NCBI RefSeq assembly: GCF_036373705.1
Contig: NC_089853.1
Coordinates: 29,223,568-29,287,567, forward strand
DNA length: 64,000 bases
Direction of reading: 5' to 3'
Source of the DNA: Amia ocellicauda
Lineage: Eukaryota; Chordata; Actinopteri; Amiiformes; Amiidae
The translations under genes were made by a program, and so were the position numbers. Of this stretch, positions 1-14,600 are shown piece after piece; position 1 is the stretch's first letter; every line of letters starts with the position of its first letter. The notes under the pieces were generated by a model. It saw nothing but the letters and a program-made list of their open reading frames with translations. It made no database searches and was not told the DNA's origin.

Positions 1-2530
1 CCTAACTTCATGCAAATAAAATGTTTAGTATTTACTAAGCAAACTAGACTATATTTCTCATCACTGCATTAAATCATAAACAAAATTAATTCCTTTACTT
101 TAGTTACACTTAATTGCAGTTTAATACAATAATGAGCCTTAATACACCCCTCACTTGCCAAAAGTTAAGTTCATTTGTTTACTTTCATCATTTTAAAATC
201 TGTCTGTATTTCCTTGAATGACATTTTATAAACATCTTGCCATATCACATTCTACTGAAATTAATTCACATCCAACTACAGCCATATTAACTATTGTTGA
301 AATAAATGTTAACCCTCAGACTTGAAGCTGTGTACATGCAGAAGGGTCAAGTGTGGGTCAGACCACATAGTTGACCACATAGTCAAATTGCATCCTTGTT
401 CTCTTGATTATTGTTGTAACGTTCCACTGTGCAAAACAATATCTAACTATACTATTTACATATAAGGAAATGTACTAACAGTACACTGTTCTCAGTTTTT
501 CCTATGGAAACTCTGCCTGTGTGAAGAGAAACCTGCCTTTCTCACCTGCACTGCTGAATAAATTGTATTGACTGCTTTGAACCAAAACCTGAAGCGAAGC
601 TTTCTATGAAATGATGGTACAATGAGTAACCCATGAGAAACAGTGTATAAGCTCCAGTGCAAGGGCTGGTGGGAATGGCAGACTTCTAAACAGAGGAAAT
701 GTTAAGTAAAGTTAAATAATGTATTGTAGGGTTCTCATGAAACTTGTGTATATATTATGTGTTTTCTTGTGTGCTCTACCTACCCACAATAAAACAGACA
801 TCTTTATGGATCAAATACATTTTTTTAATGTTTAAACAAAAAATAAAATAGCATTCTCATGAAATAATAATTAGAATTCAATACAGTTATGAACCTGCTC
901 GTGATGATACAATAGGCCTTTGTCAGTATCAATGTCAGTGCCAAGCACATTATAATGTCTTTACCATTAAAAATTCAAAAAACATCATAAAAATACATAT
1001 AAACATATATTCAATAAATATATCAATTTTAGTGAATAAATAAACATCTCATTCATTTCTATTTGCCACAGATATGGGCAGACATGGATTTAGTTACATT
1101 CCCTTATTCATCCATATTTCCAAATTCACACTTCATTAGAGCTGATGTAACTTGAATGTATTTTTAACAGTGCACTCCAGACACGGTGGCTGACAAAAAT
1201 TGCTGTCTGACTTTTATTGTCTGAATTTAGAATTTAACAATAGCAATAAAAGAGCAAACTCTAAATAATGAACATAATGATGTTACTGTATTACCCCATA
1301 ACTACTTACAGCCTTTCTTTATTGAAGTAAGCCTTAGAATGCTGTCATAACTATTAATTAAGTACTCGAATACTCCTAAATACAACTAAATTAGACTGCA
1401 TGACAAAATATGCATATCATAGTATGCTGGAATGATGCATTGAGCATTAGAGTGCCCTTTATTTAAATTATCACTTGCCCATTCTTCTCCTTTCCCCCCC
1501 TTTTCCCTTTGATTGATTATTGTTTTACCTTGTGATTCAGAAAATGATGTTATTGATTTCAAAACAGAACGCCCTTCTACTGAACGAGTTCACGAGTCAG
1601 AAATAGCAACAGATTAAACAAGGATTTCTTAGGCAACTAATCTGCCTTTCCTGATTGCGTTTGTCCAGTTGTTAACCTGCCACTTAGGACAGCTGGCTAC
1701 AATCACTGAGTGGAACGGAACTCTAACATACACCACATTCCGATGTTCAAGCAAAACATAGACCAAAACACATGATATGTTTTCTAATCTTCGTCACACA
1801 CATATCATGCAAGCAATCACACATTCAACGTATGACGTAGTCACAGGCTTCTTAGCTATATTTCTAGAGCACAATGCTACTGCAGTCGATTACTCATTGA
1901 GACTATTGGTAGCTTTACATTGACAACAATGAAATCCTGTCTTCCTTTACTTTGGAATTCCTTGAAGAGGGTGGGGGCTACTTGAAATGCCTTAATGTAA
2001 ATTATTGAAGTAGAAACCTGATTAACTGCCAACATGTAGGTACATAAATGACCCTCAAATTAATTCATAGTCACTTTTATGTGCAGTATCAGAATTTACA
2101 ACAGTCTATTCCTACAGTTTCTCATTTGAAATGTTAAACTGAGACTCTCTGTGTTCTACGCACGCTCTCGACAGTCATCTCTCGCTTGTACTGTAACTGC
2201 AGATGTCTTCTAGTTCCCTACATGTCTCCTGTGAACAGTGATTCTAATAACTGGACATTCAAAGCAGCCCAGACCCCAAACCACACACACCACAGCTGTT
2301 GGAAAGGGGATGCGATGTCGAGCTCTTTTCTTGTCTGAACTCCTGAAAGATGCAACTCTAGCCTTGTTTTCCCTGATGGCTGAGTCTGACATACCTTCTG
2401 GGCTATTTTCTCCACCTTTCACTCAAACACCTGACTGTGCTAGGTCCAAGGATAGTTTTAAGGTCATTAAGACAGTAAGAAATGGAGAAACAGAAGCTGG
2501 CGAGCCATGGTTTCTATCAACTTGGTAAAT
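1..2530. other. 3' flank of sema7a, no gene recognised
   Basis: This AT-rich stretch lies downstream of the sema7a stop codon. I found no exon with convincing splice sites or recognisable protein similarity on either strand. On the minus strand, AATAAA hexamers at about 1458-1463, 1318-1323 and 1213-1218 could end the sema7a transcript, which would give a 3' UTR of roughly 1.1 to 1.3 kb. Which one is used cannot be told from sequence. The left end may belong to a neighbouring intergenic region. Confidence 0.5.
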
Positions 2531-5500
2531 TTAACGGCCCAGTTGAGAAATCAGAGCTGCTGCAATAACAACCCAGATGGTTTGAATTACAGGGATGTGG
2601 GCTGCAGCGTTCTTATTGACAGGATTTAGGCAATACTTCTGAATGACCTCAACGTAGTCCCGCTCCCTGGAGACACAGCTGTAACTCCCATAGTCCTCTC
2701 CTTGCACAGTGGCAATGAGGTGCAAGCAGTTGCCTCCGTTTTTCTGGCACTCTGTGCTCTTACTGTTGTACTCCCAGGTGTATGTGGCATGCTGGGAGTA
2801 TATGGGACAGGAGAAGTAGAAGGGGATGTTCATAGGGACAGCGAAATGTCCAGTTAATACTGTACTGATGATATCACGTTTATGCCTGCCCCGTGCAGCT
2901 GAAAGAAAGTGATCAAAATAAAATAAAGTTAACAATGAGCCTTTGCGGTTTACCTTCTCCAGATCAATATGCTAGTCTATGGAACTATGGAGTGCACTAA
3001 ACTGGATATCTCCACTGGGAATTTCCTTGTTCTATTATGACACTCACCACTGAAGACTGCGTGATTATTGTAGACAGACAAATGCGAAAAGGAGGTGGTC
3101 AGGTAGAATTTTGTATAGTTTCATTTATAAATTTTTTACTTATGGGGGAGCAGTGGTTGTTTTGAAATAAAGTATATAACTAAACCAGTTGTAGATTTTA
3201 TTGAAGGACAAGGATCTACCTGATTGGTTGCAAATGCTGGTATTGCCTTCCAGCAAGTTTTGAATGGCCCCTCTGAAAAAGGAAGACACAATATTTGTCA
3301 TCTATGGAACAACACACATGTTTTGTTCAGCAGATGTGATATTATTGTTGTACTTACTTAGTTACTGGAGCACAACTAGACCCACTCCAGGCACAATATG
3401 GGTCACGAGACAACACGCATTTCTCACATTTATCGCCATACGCCTGGCAATTTTGCAGGTCTACAACAGCTATTTGATCTGCATAGCCGACATAAAGCTT
3501 TTTCTGGAAACAGAAAAACAAATTGCTAGTTAACATCCTATCATTCCCTAATATAACATCCTTATGGCCCTACTCAGTAAGCACTATACACTTCTCAAGT
3601 GTCAATTTTATGAGACCCAGAGACCCATTAAATAATTTCCAGAAATCTAACTTTATACAGGGTACTGATTTACATGAAGCATTATTAGCACCAAAAGTTT
3701 TGCATTTACTTGGCTGGATATTCAAGATGGATTTAGCCTTTTCCAGAGTTTTAATCTTCCAATCCTTTTACAAATTAAAAAGGTAAATATAATGATATTA
3801 AATTAAATTAAATGCAGGTTTTAAGCCTGCTGTTCATTTATCGGATTGAGCACTAGGGTTCATGGTGTAGAACTCACCTTCTGGGGATTCAGTTTAATGG
3901 ACTGGATTTCTGCATTATGGCTGAACAGACGAGTTTCAGAAATGATGAAAGGTTTGAAATTGTCATCTAGGATTTTATGGATCTTTCCACTGTCTGTAGG
4001 GAAGGGAGAAGCCACAGTGGTTATTAGCTGTTGTCTGGAAGTTATTTTAAGACAAATTATATGTTCAGATCTGAATGAATCACTCTTTTTTATTTTTTTG
4101 TTATCTCTATGCAACAAAAATAGATCTAGCTGTCTAGGCTGACATGATTTGCTTTCAGATTGAGCCACGACTTAAACATTTTTTGGAGGAGCTCAGTTTA
4201 AGTGAAAGTGATGGGGGACATACTTGTTGATTGAGTACATTTATGAAGCTCCATGTTCTCCATCTTTCAGAGGAGAAAGATAAGCTTTTCTGTAAGTGAC
4301 TGTGTGACTGTTTGTAAGCCCCCTTCCTAATTGAATAGGAAACAGTCACCTTTTATCTGGATTATATACTTGTGTTTTCTGGTCAAAGTGAGGAGTGATT
4401 GGGAGTTTCACTTTTCCTTTTCCAATTTTCTTACATTGAACTAATCTGTTTTTATTGTCATAGAAACCAAATGTGTACAGCATATCCCTATTGTAATTAA
4501 GATGCACTCTGCAATATACTGAACAATTCTGAACTGAAGGTTTCTTTGCTACTTTGTTCTCCTCAGATGATGCAAAACTGTATGAATAACCTTATCATGT
4601 AAAGTAGACTGGAACCTTCAATTGACAACAACATCAACATTATTGGCATTTATTTCCATAAAAGGTGAAACAGACCCTGACAAAAGCAGTTACCAGTGTA
4701 TGATATCTGTACCTCGTCAGCATTCTGCATGCCTGCTGTCTGTTGCTGACAGACAGTGTTCTGTGATGCATAAACACAATTATATCTTGTAGTGCTGATA
4801 GCATGGTTAGCCAACATGTACAGTGTGCATGGTTCATTTGTATGTATTTGTTTGAGAGCGAGAGATAATCAGACTTTAAGTCCTTGTTCTGCACTCTCAA
4901 TTCTTTGGAAAATGTGTTCAGCATTGAAATTGACTTAAATACACAAATTTAAAACAGGAAAAATGAATGCTGCCTATGTAGACAGTATTCTGTGGGTGTT
5001 TTAACTATGAGCAGTGGAGGTCAAAACTTTTGATGAAGATGCTCATATACAGTTGGGCTGGTACTGAGAATCATCATTGTTGTCCTTCACTCTGATGTTA
5101 GACTCTTTCCGGGTAGATAATGGCATAAAAGCTTTCCATGCCCAACACATTACGGTTACAACATGATGCACAGATCAATGCAGAATCTCAGTGTCGAAAA
5201 CATTTGGCTCTCCCTCAACCTTTCAATACTATATATTGCTTCCGCACAATTAACCTGTATCCAATATCATTTTTCTATTTGCACTAGGCTGGGGAAAATG
5301 TGCAAAAGAGAGCCTTCTGAAAAGGATTTGCAAAACATTACGCAGGTGTTAAGGGGACATACCAGTAGCAAGGAACAGCACATTGTGTTGCCTTCCATCA
5401 GCAGCCGTGACATTGTCCACAATGATCTTGGTATAGTTGTTGGTACTTATGTAAAATGGAGCCTCAAGGTGCAGTGGATGGATCCACTGCTCCATCTCTG

Positions 5501-8500
5501 GGTGGTCTTTAATGACACTTATAGTTGACATGGGGAGGTCCTTGGTGTTATTGACACACTGAAACACATAGGAATTTCAATAGCTTCATTAAAACATAAC
5601 ACACACGATTCTAAAAACTTTCACATTTAAAAATAAGGGGCAGATGTCAAAAGTCAGCATGTATGCTCTGTTAGGGTTTCAGGAAGTGTTGAGCCAGAAT
5701 TCCCTGGATAACTAATTACATTACATTATTTGTCATTTAGCAGACGCTCTTATCCAGGGCAACTTACATTTGTACCCATTTATACAGCTGGGCATTTTAC
5801 TGGAGCAATCTAAGTGAAGTACCTTGCTCAAGGGTACAACAGCACTGCTCCACCCAGGATTTTAACCCACAACCTTGTTATGAGTCCAGAGCCCTAACCA
5901 CTACTCCACAGTGCTGCCTAATTCTGTTAACATAGTGACAAATAATGTTTTACCTATTTTTGCAATTTTTCATTGTGTGCTTTTGTTCTGTTTGTGTACT
6001 GACAGAAGTGAATGTTTTCATTTCAGTTCAGACAAAACATGTTTAGCAATAACATCAGCAATAATTATGATCATTATGTTTTCTGTAGGTGGCGAAGTCA
6101 CCTCATGCTGGAGTTTTGGGACGTTTTTACAAAATGACACCATTATACTAAACACAAGTTTCTATTTTCCTTGTGAAGAAATTCAATTCTGAAAATCACA
6201 CACTGTAACTTATATTGCATTAACCTATTCATACAAACTACCACAGGCGAGTGCGATGATTCTAGTGATGCAAATGTTGGATTGCACTGGGATCAAATGA
6301 CTGGCTTTCCTTTTTTTAATGACATATTGTTTACTGGACACAAACAATCTCTACTGCTCATTCATCTCCTCTGGTGTTGGACAGGAGAAAATAATTACTC
6401 TGTCTGCACTATTTGTCCCACAGCTGTGGATACACAAACACTGCATGTTGTCTATGGAAACTTTAATTACTATCAAGGATTAAGAATATGGAGTAAGAAA
6501 CACTTGGTTGACTTAATAATAATTACTAGACTTGCCAGAGCAATGCTTTTGACATCCTTGATTTTTTGGTACGTTTTCCATTTTAAAGTTGCTTATATGA
6601 TAGAATCGATCTGGTGGAAGTGTGGTGCATGTCTTATGTACACTATAGCAACATGAAAAGATGCATTAAACCATCATTTTAGGCATCATGACAGTTGCCC
6701 TTTAAGATCTAATTAACTGCTTGCTCTTCTGTGTACAGTGGGTTGTGTGAAAAATATTTTAAAAACAAAATATTCAAATTTGAGTGGCTTCCTTATGTTC
6801 ATAAACATTCTTGGCAAAGGAATCAATACAATAATCAATAATAAAAAATAATAACAATTTGAATAAAATATGAATAAAAATCTAATATGTAGACAGAATA
6901 AAGGCATAGAGGAAGAGACTTGAATTAATTCAAGCATAAAGCAATTGATTATTCGATCTTCAAACTCAATGCAGCATAAAATGCAGAAGTAATAATGACC
7001 TGTTAAAAAGGGACATAATTGCCTCAGGTACTTTTTGAGCTCTAGTGTAAGTCTCTATTATGACAAGAAGATTATTATTATAGTTTCAATTATTGACAAT
7101 TAATTAATTAATATTGTAATTAAAACCGCAACAACTTCCCACAATATTATACTTTATTCTTTAAAAACATGACTTTGCAGTATTTTGACCAAAATCTCCA
7201 GAGCAAGTTCTCTCTGCCCATCAAGAACCTATTGTGGGTTATAGTCTGCTGCAGTTAACATCAAAAGAGCATATATCATTAATTGTGATGACTTATGACA
7301 CGTACATCTGGTGTAGCCCCACACCATATGCCACTACCACATCATCTGGTGCGCCCACCAGGCTTAAATCTGAGACTGCCGTGAATTAGCTCATGTCATT
7401 AAATCCACCCACATTTAAACAGTGAGATTCATTAGCTTGTAAAGGTTTAACTTGAATAGTCTAGAATCTCATCTGTTTGTCCTCAGATCTTAGTCCAGTC
7501 CCTCCGGGCAAACTTTTTGTAAGTGAACAAGTGAGGACACCCACCAAGATTGAGTTACCTTTAGTTAATGACTAGAAAATATTGAAATTCCAAAAGGTCT
7601 TCCCATATCAAAGAAAATAAACTCCTTCTAAAGCATACCCCTCCAGCCCTGGATTAATTTTTGTGTAGTGGGAGCTCAGTCTCACAGGAATGTGCAATCT
7701 AGTCCAGCAGGGTAAAAGGAATGGCCATCCCTGCCAACTTTGAATCTGTTGTTGTCTGATTAAACCTACAAGTGGATTCATCAGCCCTGACACAGCCAGG
7801 CACTCACATTCATTTACAGCATACTGCAAGTCAGACATGGAATGTTTTATTGAATAAATAAAGAGTTTTTCATTTTAGATTATGAATTTCAGTATCTTAA
7901 GTGAAAATTCCACAATGGTAAATTTAGACATGCCTTGGAGTGTGTAATGCCAAGACAATAGCTTACCATCCCTGGCCTTGGGCTAGGCACGTCTCCCGAG
8001 AAGCCTTTGAAATTGGAGTTGTCAAATATTTTTTCAAACTCTTTCACCGAGTAAATACAAACAGCTGAAGAATTCCTGTCAACAACGAGACAAAAAGATG
8101 TTATCCGGGGAAACACTAGTTTTTCTGTTGTCATGCACACAAATGTGGGAAGGAAAAGTTGGAGGCAGAATCACGCAGGAGGCAGGGCGTGTGCTCACCA
8201 GCTGCTAGAGAACAGGGCATACACTCGGCTTTTTCTCCAGTCGTCTGCATGCTGGATATAGATGTCATGCAGACGATTAAAATAGAGGGACTCCTTGGGG
8301 ATTCCACACACAAGCCGAGCTTTCAGGAAAGATGTCCATATATTCTGGAAAAACCTCTTGGAGCCTCCTTCATCCACCTGAGTGGGAAAGGCAAAACAAC
8401 AAGAAGTCAGTGATGGGAAACATGAGGAGAACCACACAGGTGATGGCAAAGGAACAATTTGGGAGGTACTGATGGTCCAAAAGTGTTTTAAGCACATAAC

Positions 8501-11500
8501 AGTTTCAGGCTCGATGTGTTGCTGCTTCAATTTCATTACCTCAGTGGGCGGTTTAGTGCTTAACTGAACAAGTTATTTACTGGATAGGATACCTGACATT
8601 TGGGGGGATCTCAAAAAAGCACAGTAAAGACAAAAGGTGAATATATAATCTACAGAACACATATAATCAAAGGCGTCTGGGGGAGGGTTGGCATTGAGGA
8701 ACACCAATTGGCAGATGGCAGATAAGAAAACTGTGGTAAATAAATATAGCAACTGTCTGGGGGAATGCAGGTGGCTGAGCAGAAATTGAGGCCACAAGAA
8801 TGTGCACAGAAGTCTCCGAAGTTTAACGTTGTTCAGATCAGTAATCTGTAGAATTGTTAAGGTCTCTTGAGGATTTCCTTAATTGGTTTATAACAAGGAC
8901 ATCCTTATCTGTGTTAGTCTGGAAAATAGATCTATCCAAAGGTCATTTTCCCATGACCTATAATTTAATCATGTTCCCTTTAAATCAAACATTTCTACTG
9001 TACATATTTATCAGCTTTAGTTTTCTTATGCAGGGCGTTTGTAAATTATCAGTACAGTATCATGCTATCTCCATACTTGTGTAATTTATTTAGTACTTTG
9101 ATTAAAAAGGCATTAAATCTACAAATATATGGATGTCTAAAGATGTCTAAAGGCTTTCTGTAACTGCAATATAACTGTGCAGTACCACAGTGAATATTTT
9201 GTTTCTGAACTGAGATGAGTGTCTCTAGAATGTTGCTGACAGTAGGTAAACCTTAATTGATGTTAACCTCTACTCTGAAAACATACACTCAATTTAAAAT
9301 CCATGTCAGCCCTTAAATATAGGGAAGTATGCAGTTTTTCTACAATAGCAAGCAGTATAACCATTGTTTGCAAAACTCTGTTCCAATTGCATTTACTGAA
9401 GAGGAGCCAAAAATGCTCTAACCTTGGGGTCTTTGTCTGTAGCCAAACTGCTGAATACACACTGGAATCATATTCCGTAATGTCCTGTACTCATTTTACA
9501 TTTCATATTTTGCTATCCTCTATTATCAGAGATGGGTATAGAATTGTGTTTAGCATCCCTTAACAAAGCATATTAAAAAGTGTAAATGTTATTTTTCTTG
9601 ATCAACTTGGATCATTGTCAACATACATTGCAAGGATTCTTTTAAACATACTGTATCTTTGCTCCACTTCCCCAGAAAAGAGTACTAGTGATGTGAACGA
9701 GGGCAAGAATGCCATAAAAACACATTTCACAGTTCAGATACGTTTTTTTTTTTGCATGTTTTCAGTTACACCAACTTCAGATGTAGCCTAGTTCTGGGAA
9801 AGGTAGATACTTATATCTTGTATTGGTTAACCACCACCCGCAAGTAGTTGGTGCTGTTATGTGAATACCTTGCACATCCGAGCAACTCTGGAGATCCAAG
9901 GGTCCGCCTCTGGGCTGCTGTCGGAGTTCTTCTCCCGAAAGAAGATATAGATCTTATCGTTGTGTGGGTCTTCTTTTCTGCTGACCCAAGAGGCAGAGAT
10001 AAACGTTGGCTCTGTGGGAAGATCAACCATTAATTCACATCAGGAATCAGCACGCAGGGCTCAAGATCTGTTGAGTCTGTAATTGGTTGAGGGGGGGAGG
10101 GGGACTTGCTGTTTATCTCAAAAGCTCCATTCACTGCTTATAATTTAGCTTGGACATCACTACATTGCAAATTAAAAGTAAATATTACATACCAGACTCA
10201 AAAAGTTTAATGAAACTAGAACACAACTTACGTGATTACATCTAGATGTTTATTTGACAGTGCTTTTGTGTAGATATTAATCTAAACATTAGAAAAGTGC
10301 TCAAGGAGGATCTGTCAACCACGAAACCTGAGGTAAGGTGACGTAATATTGCGTGCTGTGCTACAACTCGCTCCTGATGCCTTGAAAAGGATAATGTCAG
10401 TGAGACTGTAGGACTGTGTCACAGTACTGCAGAGGTTGTGGGAATGTTCATTGAACATTTTGCAGCTTTTCATTGATAATCCTGTCTTTCCAGATCTTCC
10501 TGTCTTTTCCCTCTTCTGACCCTCTCATCCCCTCACGCATCTCTTCCTGCTTGTCTGCTATTTCCACCTGGATGCACTTGCACCACCTCAACCTCTCCAA
10601 ATCGGATCTCCTCTTTCTCCCCCACTCTTCCTCACCTTCTGCTGACCTCCCCATCTCGATCCCCTTGGAATCCACCACACTCTCTCCTTCTTCTTCCGCT
10701 AAAAATCTAGGAGTCACCTTCGATCCTGCGCTCTCCTACACCCAGCACATCACCACGCTGACACGCACCTGTAGATTCTTCCTGAGCAACATACGCCGGA
10801 TCCGTCCCTTCCTCACCGACTACTCAACTCAGCTACTTGTCTAGTCACTGGTCCTCTCCTGCCTGGACTACTGCAACTCCCTCCTGGCCGGCCTGCCTGC
10901 ATCTACTACCCGCCCACTCCAGCTCATCCAGAACTCTGCGGCTTGTCTGGTGTCTCTCTGCCCAGATCCGCACACGCTACTCCACTGCTCCGCTCCCTCC
11001 ACTGGCTCATGATAGCGGCACGCATTCAGTTCAAGACTTTGGCCCTCACCTACCGCTGTCTCGACCACACTGCACCAAGCTACCTTCAGTCACTCGTCTC
11101 TCCATACATCCCCTCCAGACCACTGCGCTCCTCCAGTGCCAGAAGGCTAACTCTGCCTCCTCTCCACTCTCCTTCCTCCAGAGCCGCTCCTTCTCATCCC
11201 TGGCCCCTAAATGGTGGAACGACCTGCCCACCGAAGTCAAAACAGCAGAGTCCTTGACCTCATTGCGGCGCTTACTCAAGACGCATCTCTTCCGACAGCA
11301 CTTGTAATATTAGTCCTCTATCCCTGCTAGATAGCACTTCACAGTTTTTATTATGCTTCTCGCGTTCTTGATTGTTTTCCTCCTTGCTCCCTTTCCCGTA
11401 GCCCTCGTCTGTGACCCTACATCTTGACAGCACTTAGCTTTCACCGTCCAGGATGTAGGAAGTCACTTACTGTACTTGTGTAAATTGGAATTTGTAAAAT

Positions 11501-11638
11501 GTATTATATTTTGAATTGCTATGTTTTAGTTAAATTGAATTTGTAATGATTGATGCCTTGTACTTCTCTGTATTTTTGCACTTTGTTTGCACTTATGTTG
11601 TAAGTCACCCTGGATAAGGGCGTCTGCCAAGAAATAAT

Positions 11639-11689
<51 letters not shown>

Positions 11690-14600
11690 TCCCCAGTATC
11701 TTGTGGCAGCTGCTCCAGCAGGGGGAGAGAGACAGACATAATACACTTGAGCTCTTTACTCACCGACTAACCATTTATCATACATCCAGACTTTAGTTTT
11801 ATTGCCCAGCATTCTTCGAAACTGTAGATGACTGCCTTGCTCATATAGAGGAGCCGCTGCATACAAGTCACCTTCTGTAAAAACATACGGAAAAAAATTA
11901 AGTTTACCAGGCGTTTGCCTTGTGCCCACTTCCTACGCTTTGTTGTTTTTCATTCCTGTGGCCCTGCACTTTAATTCTGTAGTTCCCTAGACTAATATAG
12001 TGTGAAGCACTCACAGAGATCAGGTACACACATATAGTTATTACTTGATCTGCTTTACAGAACTGAACTATGTAATGCAGCCACCAAAGCACTTTATTTC
12101 AAGGGAGATAGTAGTATTTCCACTGGCCTGAGCTTTTGCATCTTCCTGTGCTATTATTTATTTGCTCTTCTATGCATATGTTGTGTGGAACTACATTTAG
12201 GAGCCTTGGTAATTAAATTAGATGCATTATAAATATTAACAGTTTTGTCCAGCTTTTTTTTTTTTTTTTCTCACAGAATTCAAAAATAATCTCCATCTTA
12301 TATTTGTTGAGGGAGTGGGTTCCACCGGTTTGATGAAATCCTGGAATTTCCTACTGTAATTTACAAATTCAGCACAGGATGTTTGGGATTAAGAGAACAA
12401 CATATGGGCAGATTAAGAGGAAGAAACATTTGCACTGGTCCAGAACTATGAACATAGTTTTTACATTGTATGTATTTAAAGATCAGGTGATTGGACTGCC
12501 TAAGGAATACATTGGGGAATTCAGCTGATGCTTTTAAGTCAGCAAACACTTACCCACAGACAGCGACAAGGAATTCTGGGTGTAAAAGAATGGAGAAATT
12601 CCATTTCCTTTATGGCTTTCAACAGCCTTCATTGATTCATTACCAGCCTGATTATGCTATATGAGGGGAAAACAACAATAACAACAAAGAACAATAAATC
12701 AAAGTTAATCTTTTTTTTAACATAGGTGTATGAAGCATATTCAAACATTGACTGAACAGGTAACTGCTGATCTGCAAATGTTCTGCAAGATAATCCCTAA
12801 CAGATGGCAGGTTGAGAAGAATTATGCTTGTCAGAAAAATATGTTTTTGAACTTGCAGAAAAATCTGTGCACGTTGTTTCTGTTAAATCCAGATTCTGTG
12901 ATGCTATATTCTCTTAAGCCCAGAATCTTGTATAACACTGTGAAGAAGTCTGTCGGACTTCATTGAAGCTCGACAAAGCACAATGTAACACAATGTAACC
13001 ACAAAGTCCACAGCTATTGTTCATGCAGGCTGTGTGAACTTGGACATTTGTTGACTCAGAAGACCACATTGTCTAGTTTAGGTCAAGTGGGAGACCATTT
13101 AGGCTGGGAGTCTGAGAGACAAACAAAAAGTGCTTCTTCATTAAGATGGTCAAGGCAGAGTCATAGTTTCTTACCAGCTGCCAGATATATAGTGTCATAG
13201 TATGTGGATATGCTGGTTAAATGTAGGAGTATTTTTGGATAATGAATGCATGTCGTGAAACGTGATTAGTCATGACTCATCACTGGTAGATATAAATGCC
13301 TAATGAAGTAGGATGAGTAAACAGCAATGTCTCTGAGAAAGTTTTTACAAAATCACTACGTTTTTCAACTAGCCCTGCATCGGGACATCATTTAAGTACT
13401 TTTATACAGGGCTTTCTGTTGAGTTATCCCATAAAATACAGATAGTTATTTGTGCTCATTGCTGTTTTTCAGAACCATATTGAATTAACCCTCCATTAAA
13501 ATACAGAGATCTGATCTTTCCGTCTGATTTCTTGTATACAGACTCCAGTGAGAGGTTTCCTAGTTAATACACCTAATGCCAATATAAAGAACAATGACCC
13601 ACAAATCGCCTCTTATGGCTAAAAGGACTGTGTTGCCCGTCAATTTGCTATGAAAATAGCTATAACCTACAGAGTACACGTACCAGCTTCCAGCAATGGG
13701 GCTTCAATGCATTTGTCCCACATACAAAAACACTGTCTTGGAATTCCTGTATGACAGTAATGACATTTTCACAAGAATCCTAAAAGAGATCACAAAAAAC
13801 TAATATTTAGATACACATTGAAAGTTGGTCCGCTAAAAGCAATAACTCCCTTTGCAAGAGCACAATACATTCATTAATGGTATGCAAGTGTCTTTTATAG
13901 GCCAGGAGTAGCTTACTGGATAGCATCATGTCTAATACAATTGTAATTCTGGCTAAATGGGATTGCATGCCCATTAGTTTCTGTAAATTCAGAAACTCTC
14001 ATGTCTGACATTATTTGTTTTTTTTGGGGCGAAAAACAGAAGTCCATAATTGAGGAAGTCTACAAACAGCCACAAATCTCTTACTCAAACTACCAAGTAG
14101 ATTTTGTGTCCCTTTTATGCACATCATCTGTTCAATGTATTGCAAAACAATTTAAAAATAAATTAACCAATGTTTTGAAACACCAGTTTAAAGGATTGGT
14201 ATACCCTGCCCCTGCCACCACATACCACACATAAATAAACACAGACAAATAGACAGCCATTTCAATAACATTTCAATAACAAAAAACATCACCCCACTAC
14301 ACTGGCAAATACAAGGCAAGAATATTCTGTGTTTTACAGCATCTGGAGTGAAGTTCTTGTTTTAGTTCAACTCTCTGAAACTGACCTGTCGGCAGGATCG
14401 TGTCCCAGTTACTTCCAAAGAGAAATTCTGTGGAAAGTAACATTAACTTTTATTAAAAGATGCAAAAGAATTACACAGTTTCTTTCCTCTTTTTTCTTAT
14501 TTCAGAGCTAATACGTTGCTTTGATGAAAGCAAAAACAGACAGCCTGGAGGATTTTTTTCTTCCACGTATTGTCCTCATAATCACATCACAATAAAATAC

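Noticed and set aside
2238-2528. 96-codon plus-strand frame next to the sema7a stop
   Set aside because: It overlaps the sema7a 3' end and downstream flank with no coding-like features, and overlapping frames on the other strand are equally long.
9848-10033. 61-codon plus-strand frame with hydrophobic stretch
   Set aside because: It is antisense to the sema7a exon at 9869-10011, whose sense frame matches the Sema domain and splice phases.
10837-11307. 156-codon plus-strand frame rich in Ser/Pro/Thr
   Set aside because: Only its last part is in the true L2 reading frame. The rest is an out-of-frame reading of the decayed LINE, so it is not a host gene.
11519-11746. Open frame with a long isoleucine run on the minus strand
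   Set aside because: It is translation of the (AAT)n tail of the L2 element. The same applies to the frame at 22239-22448.
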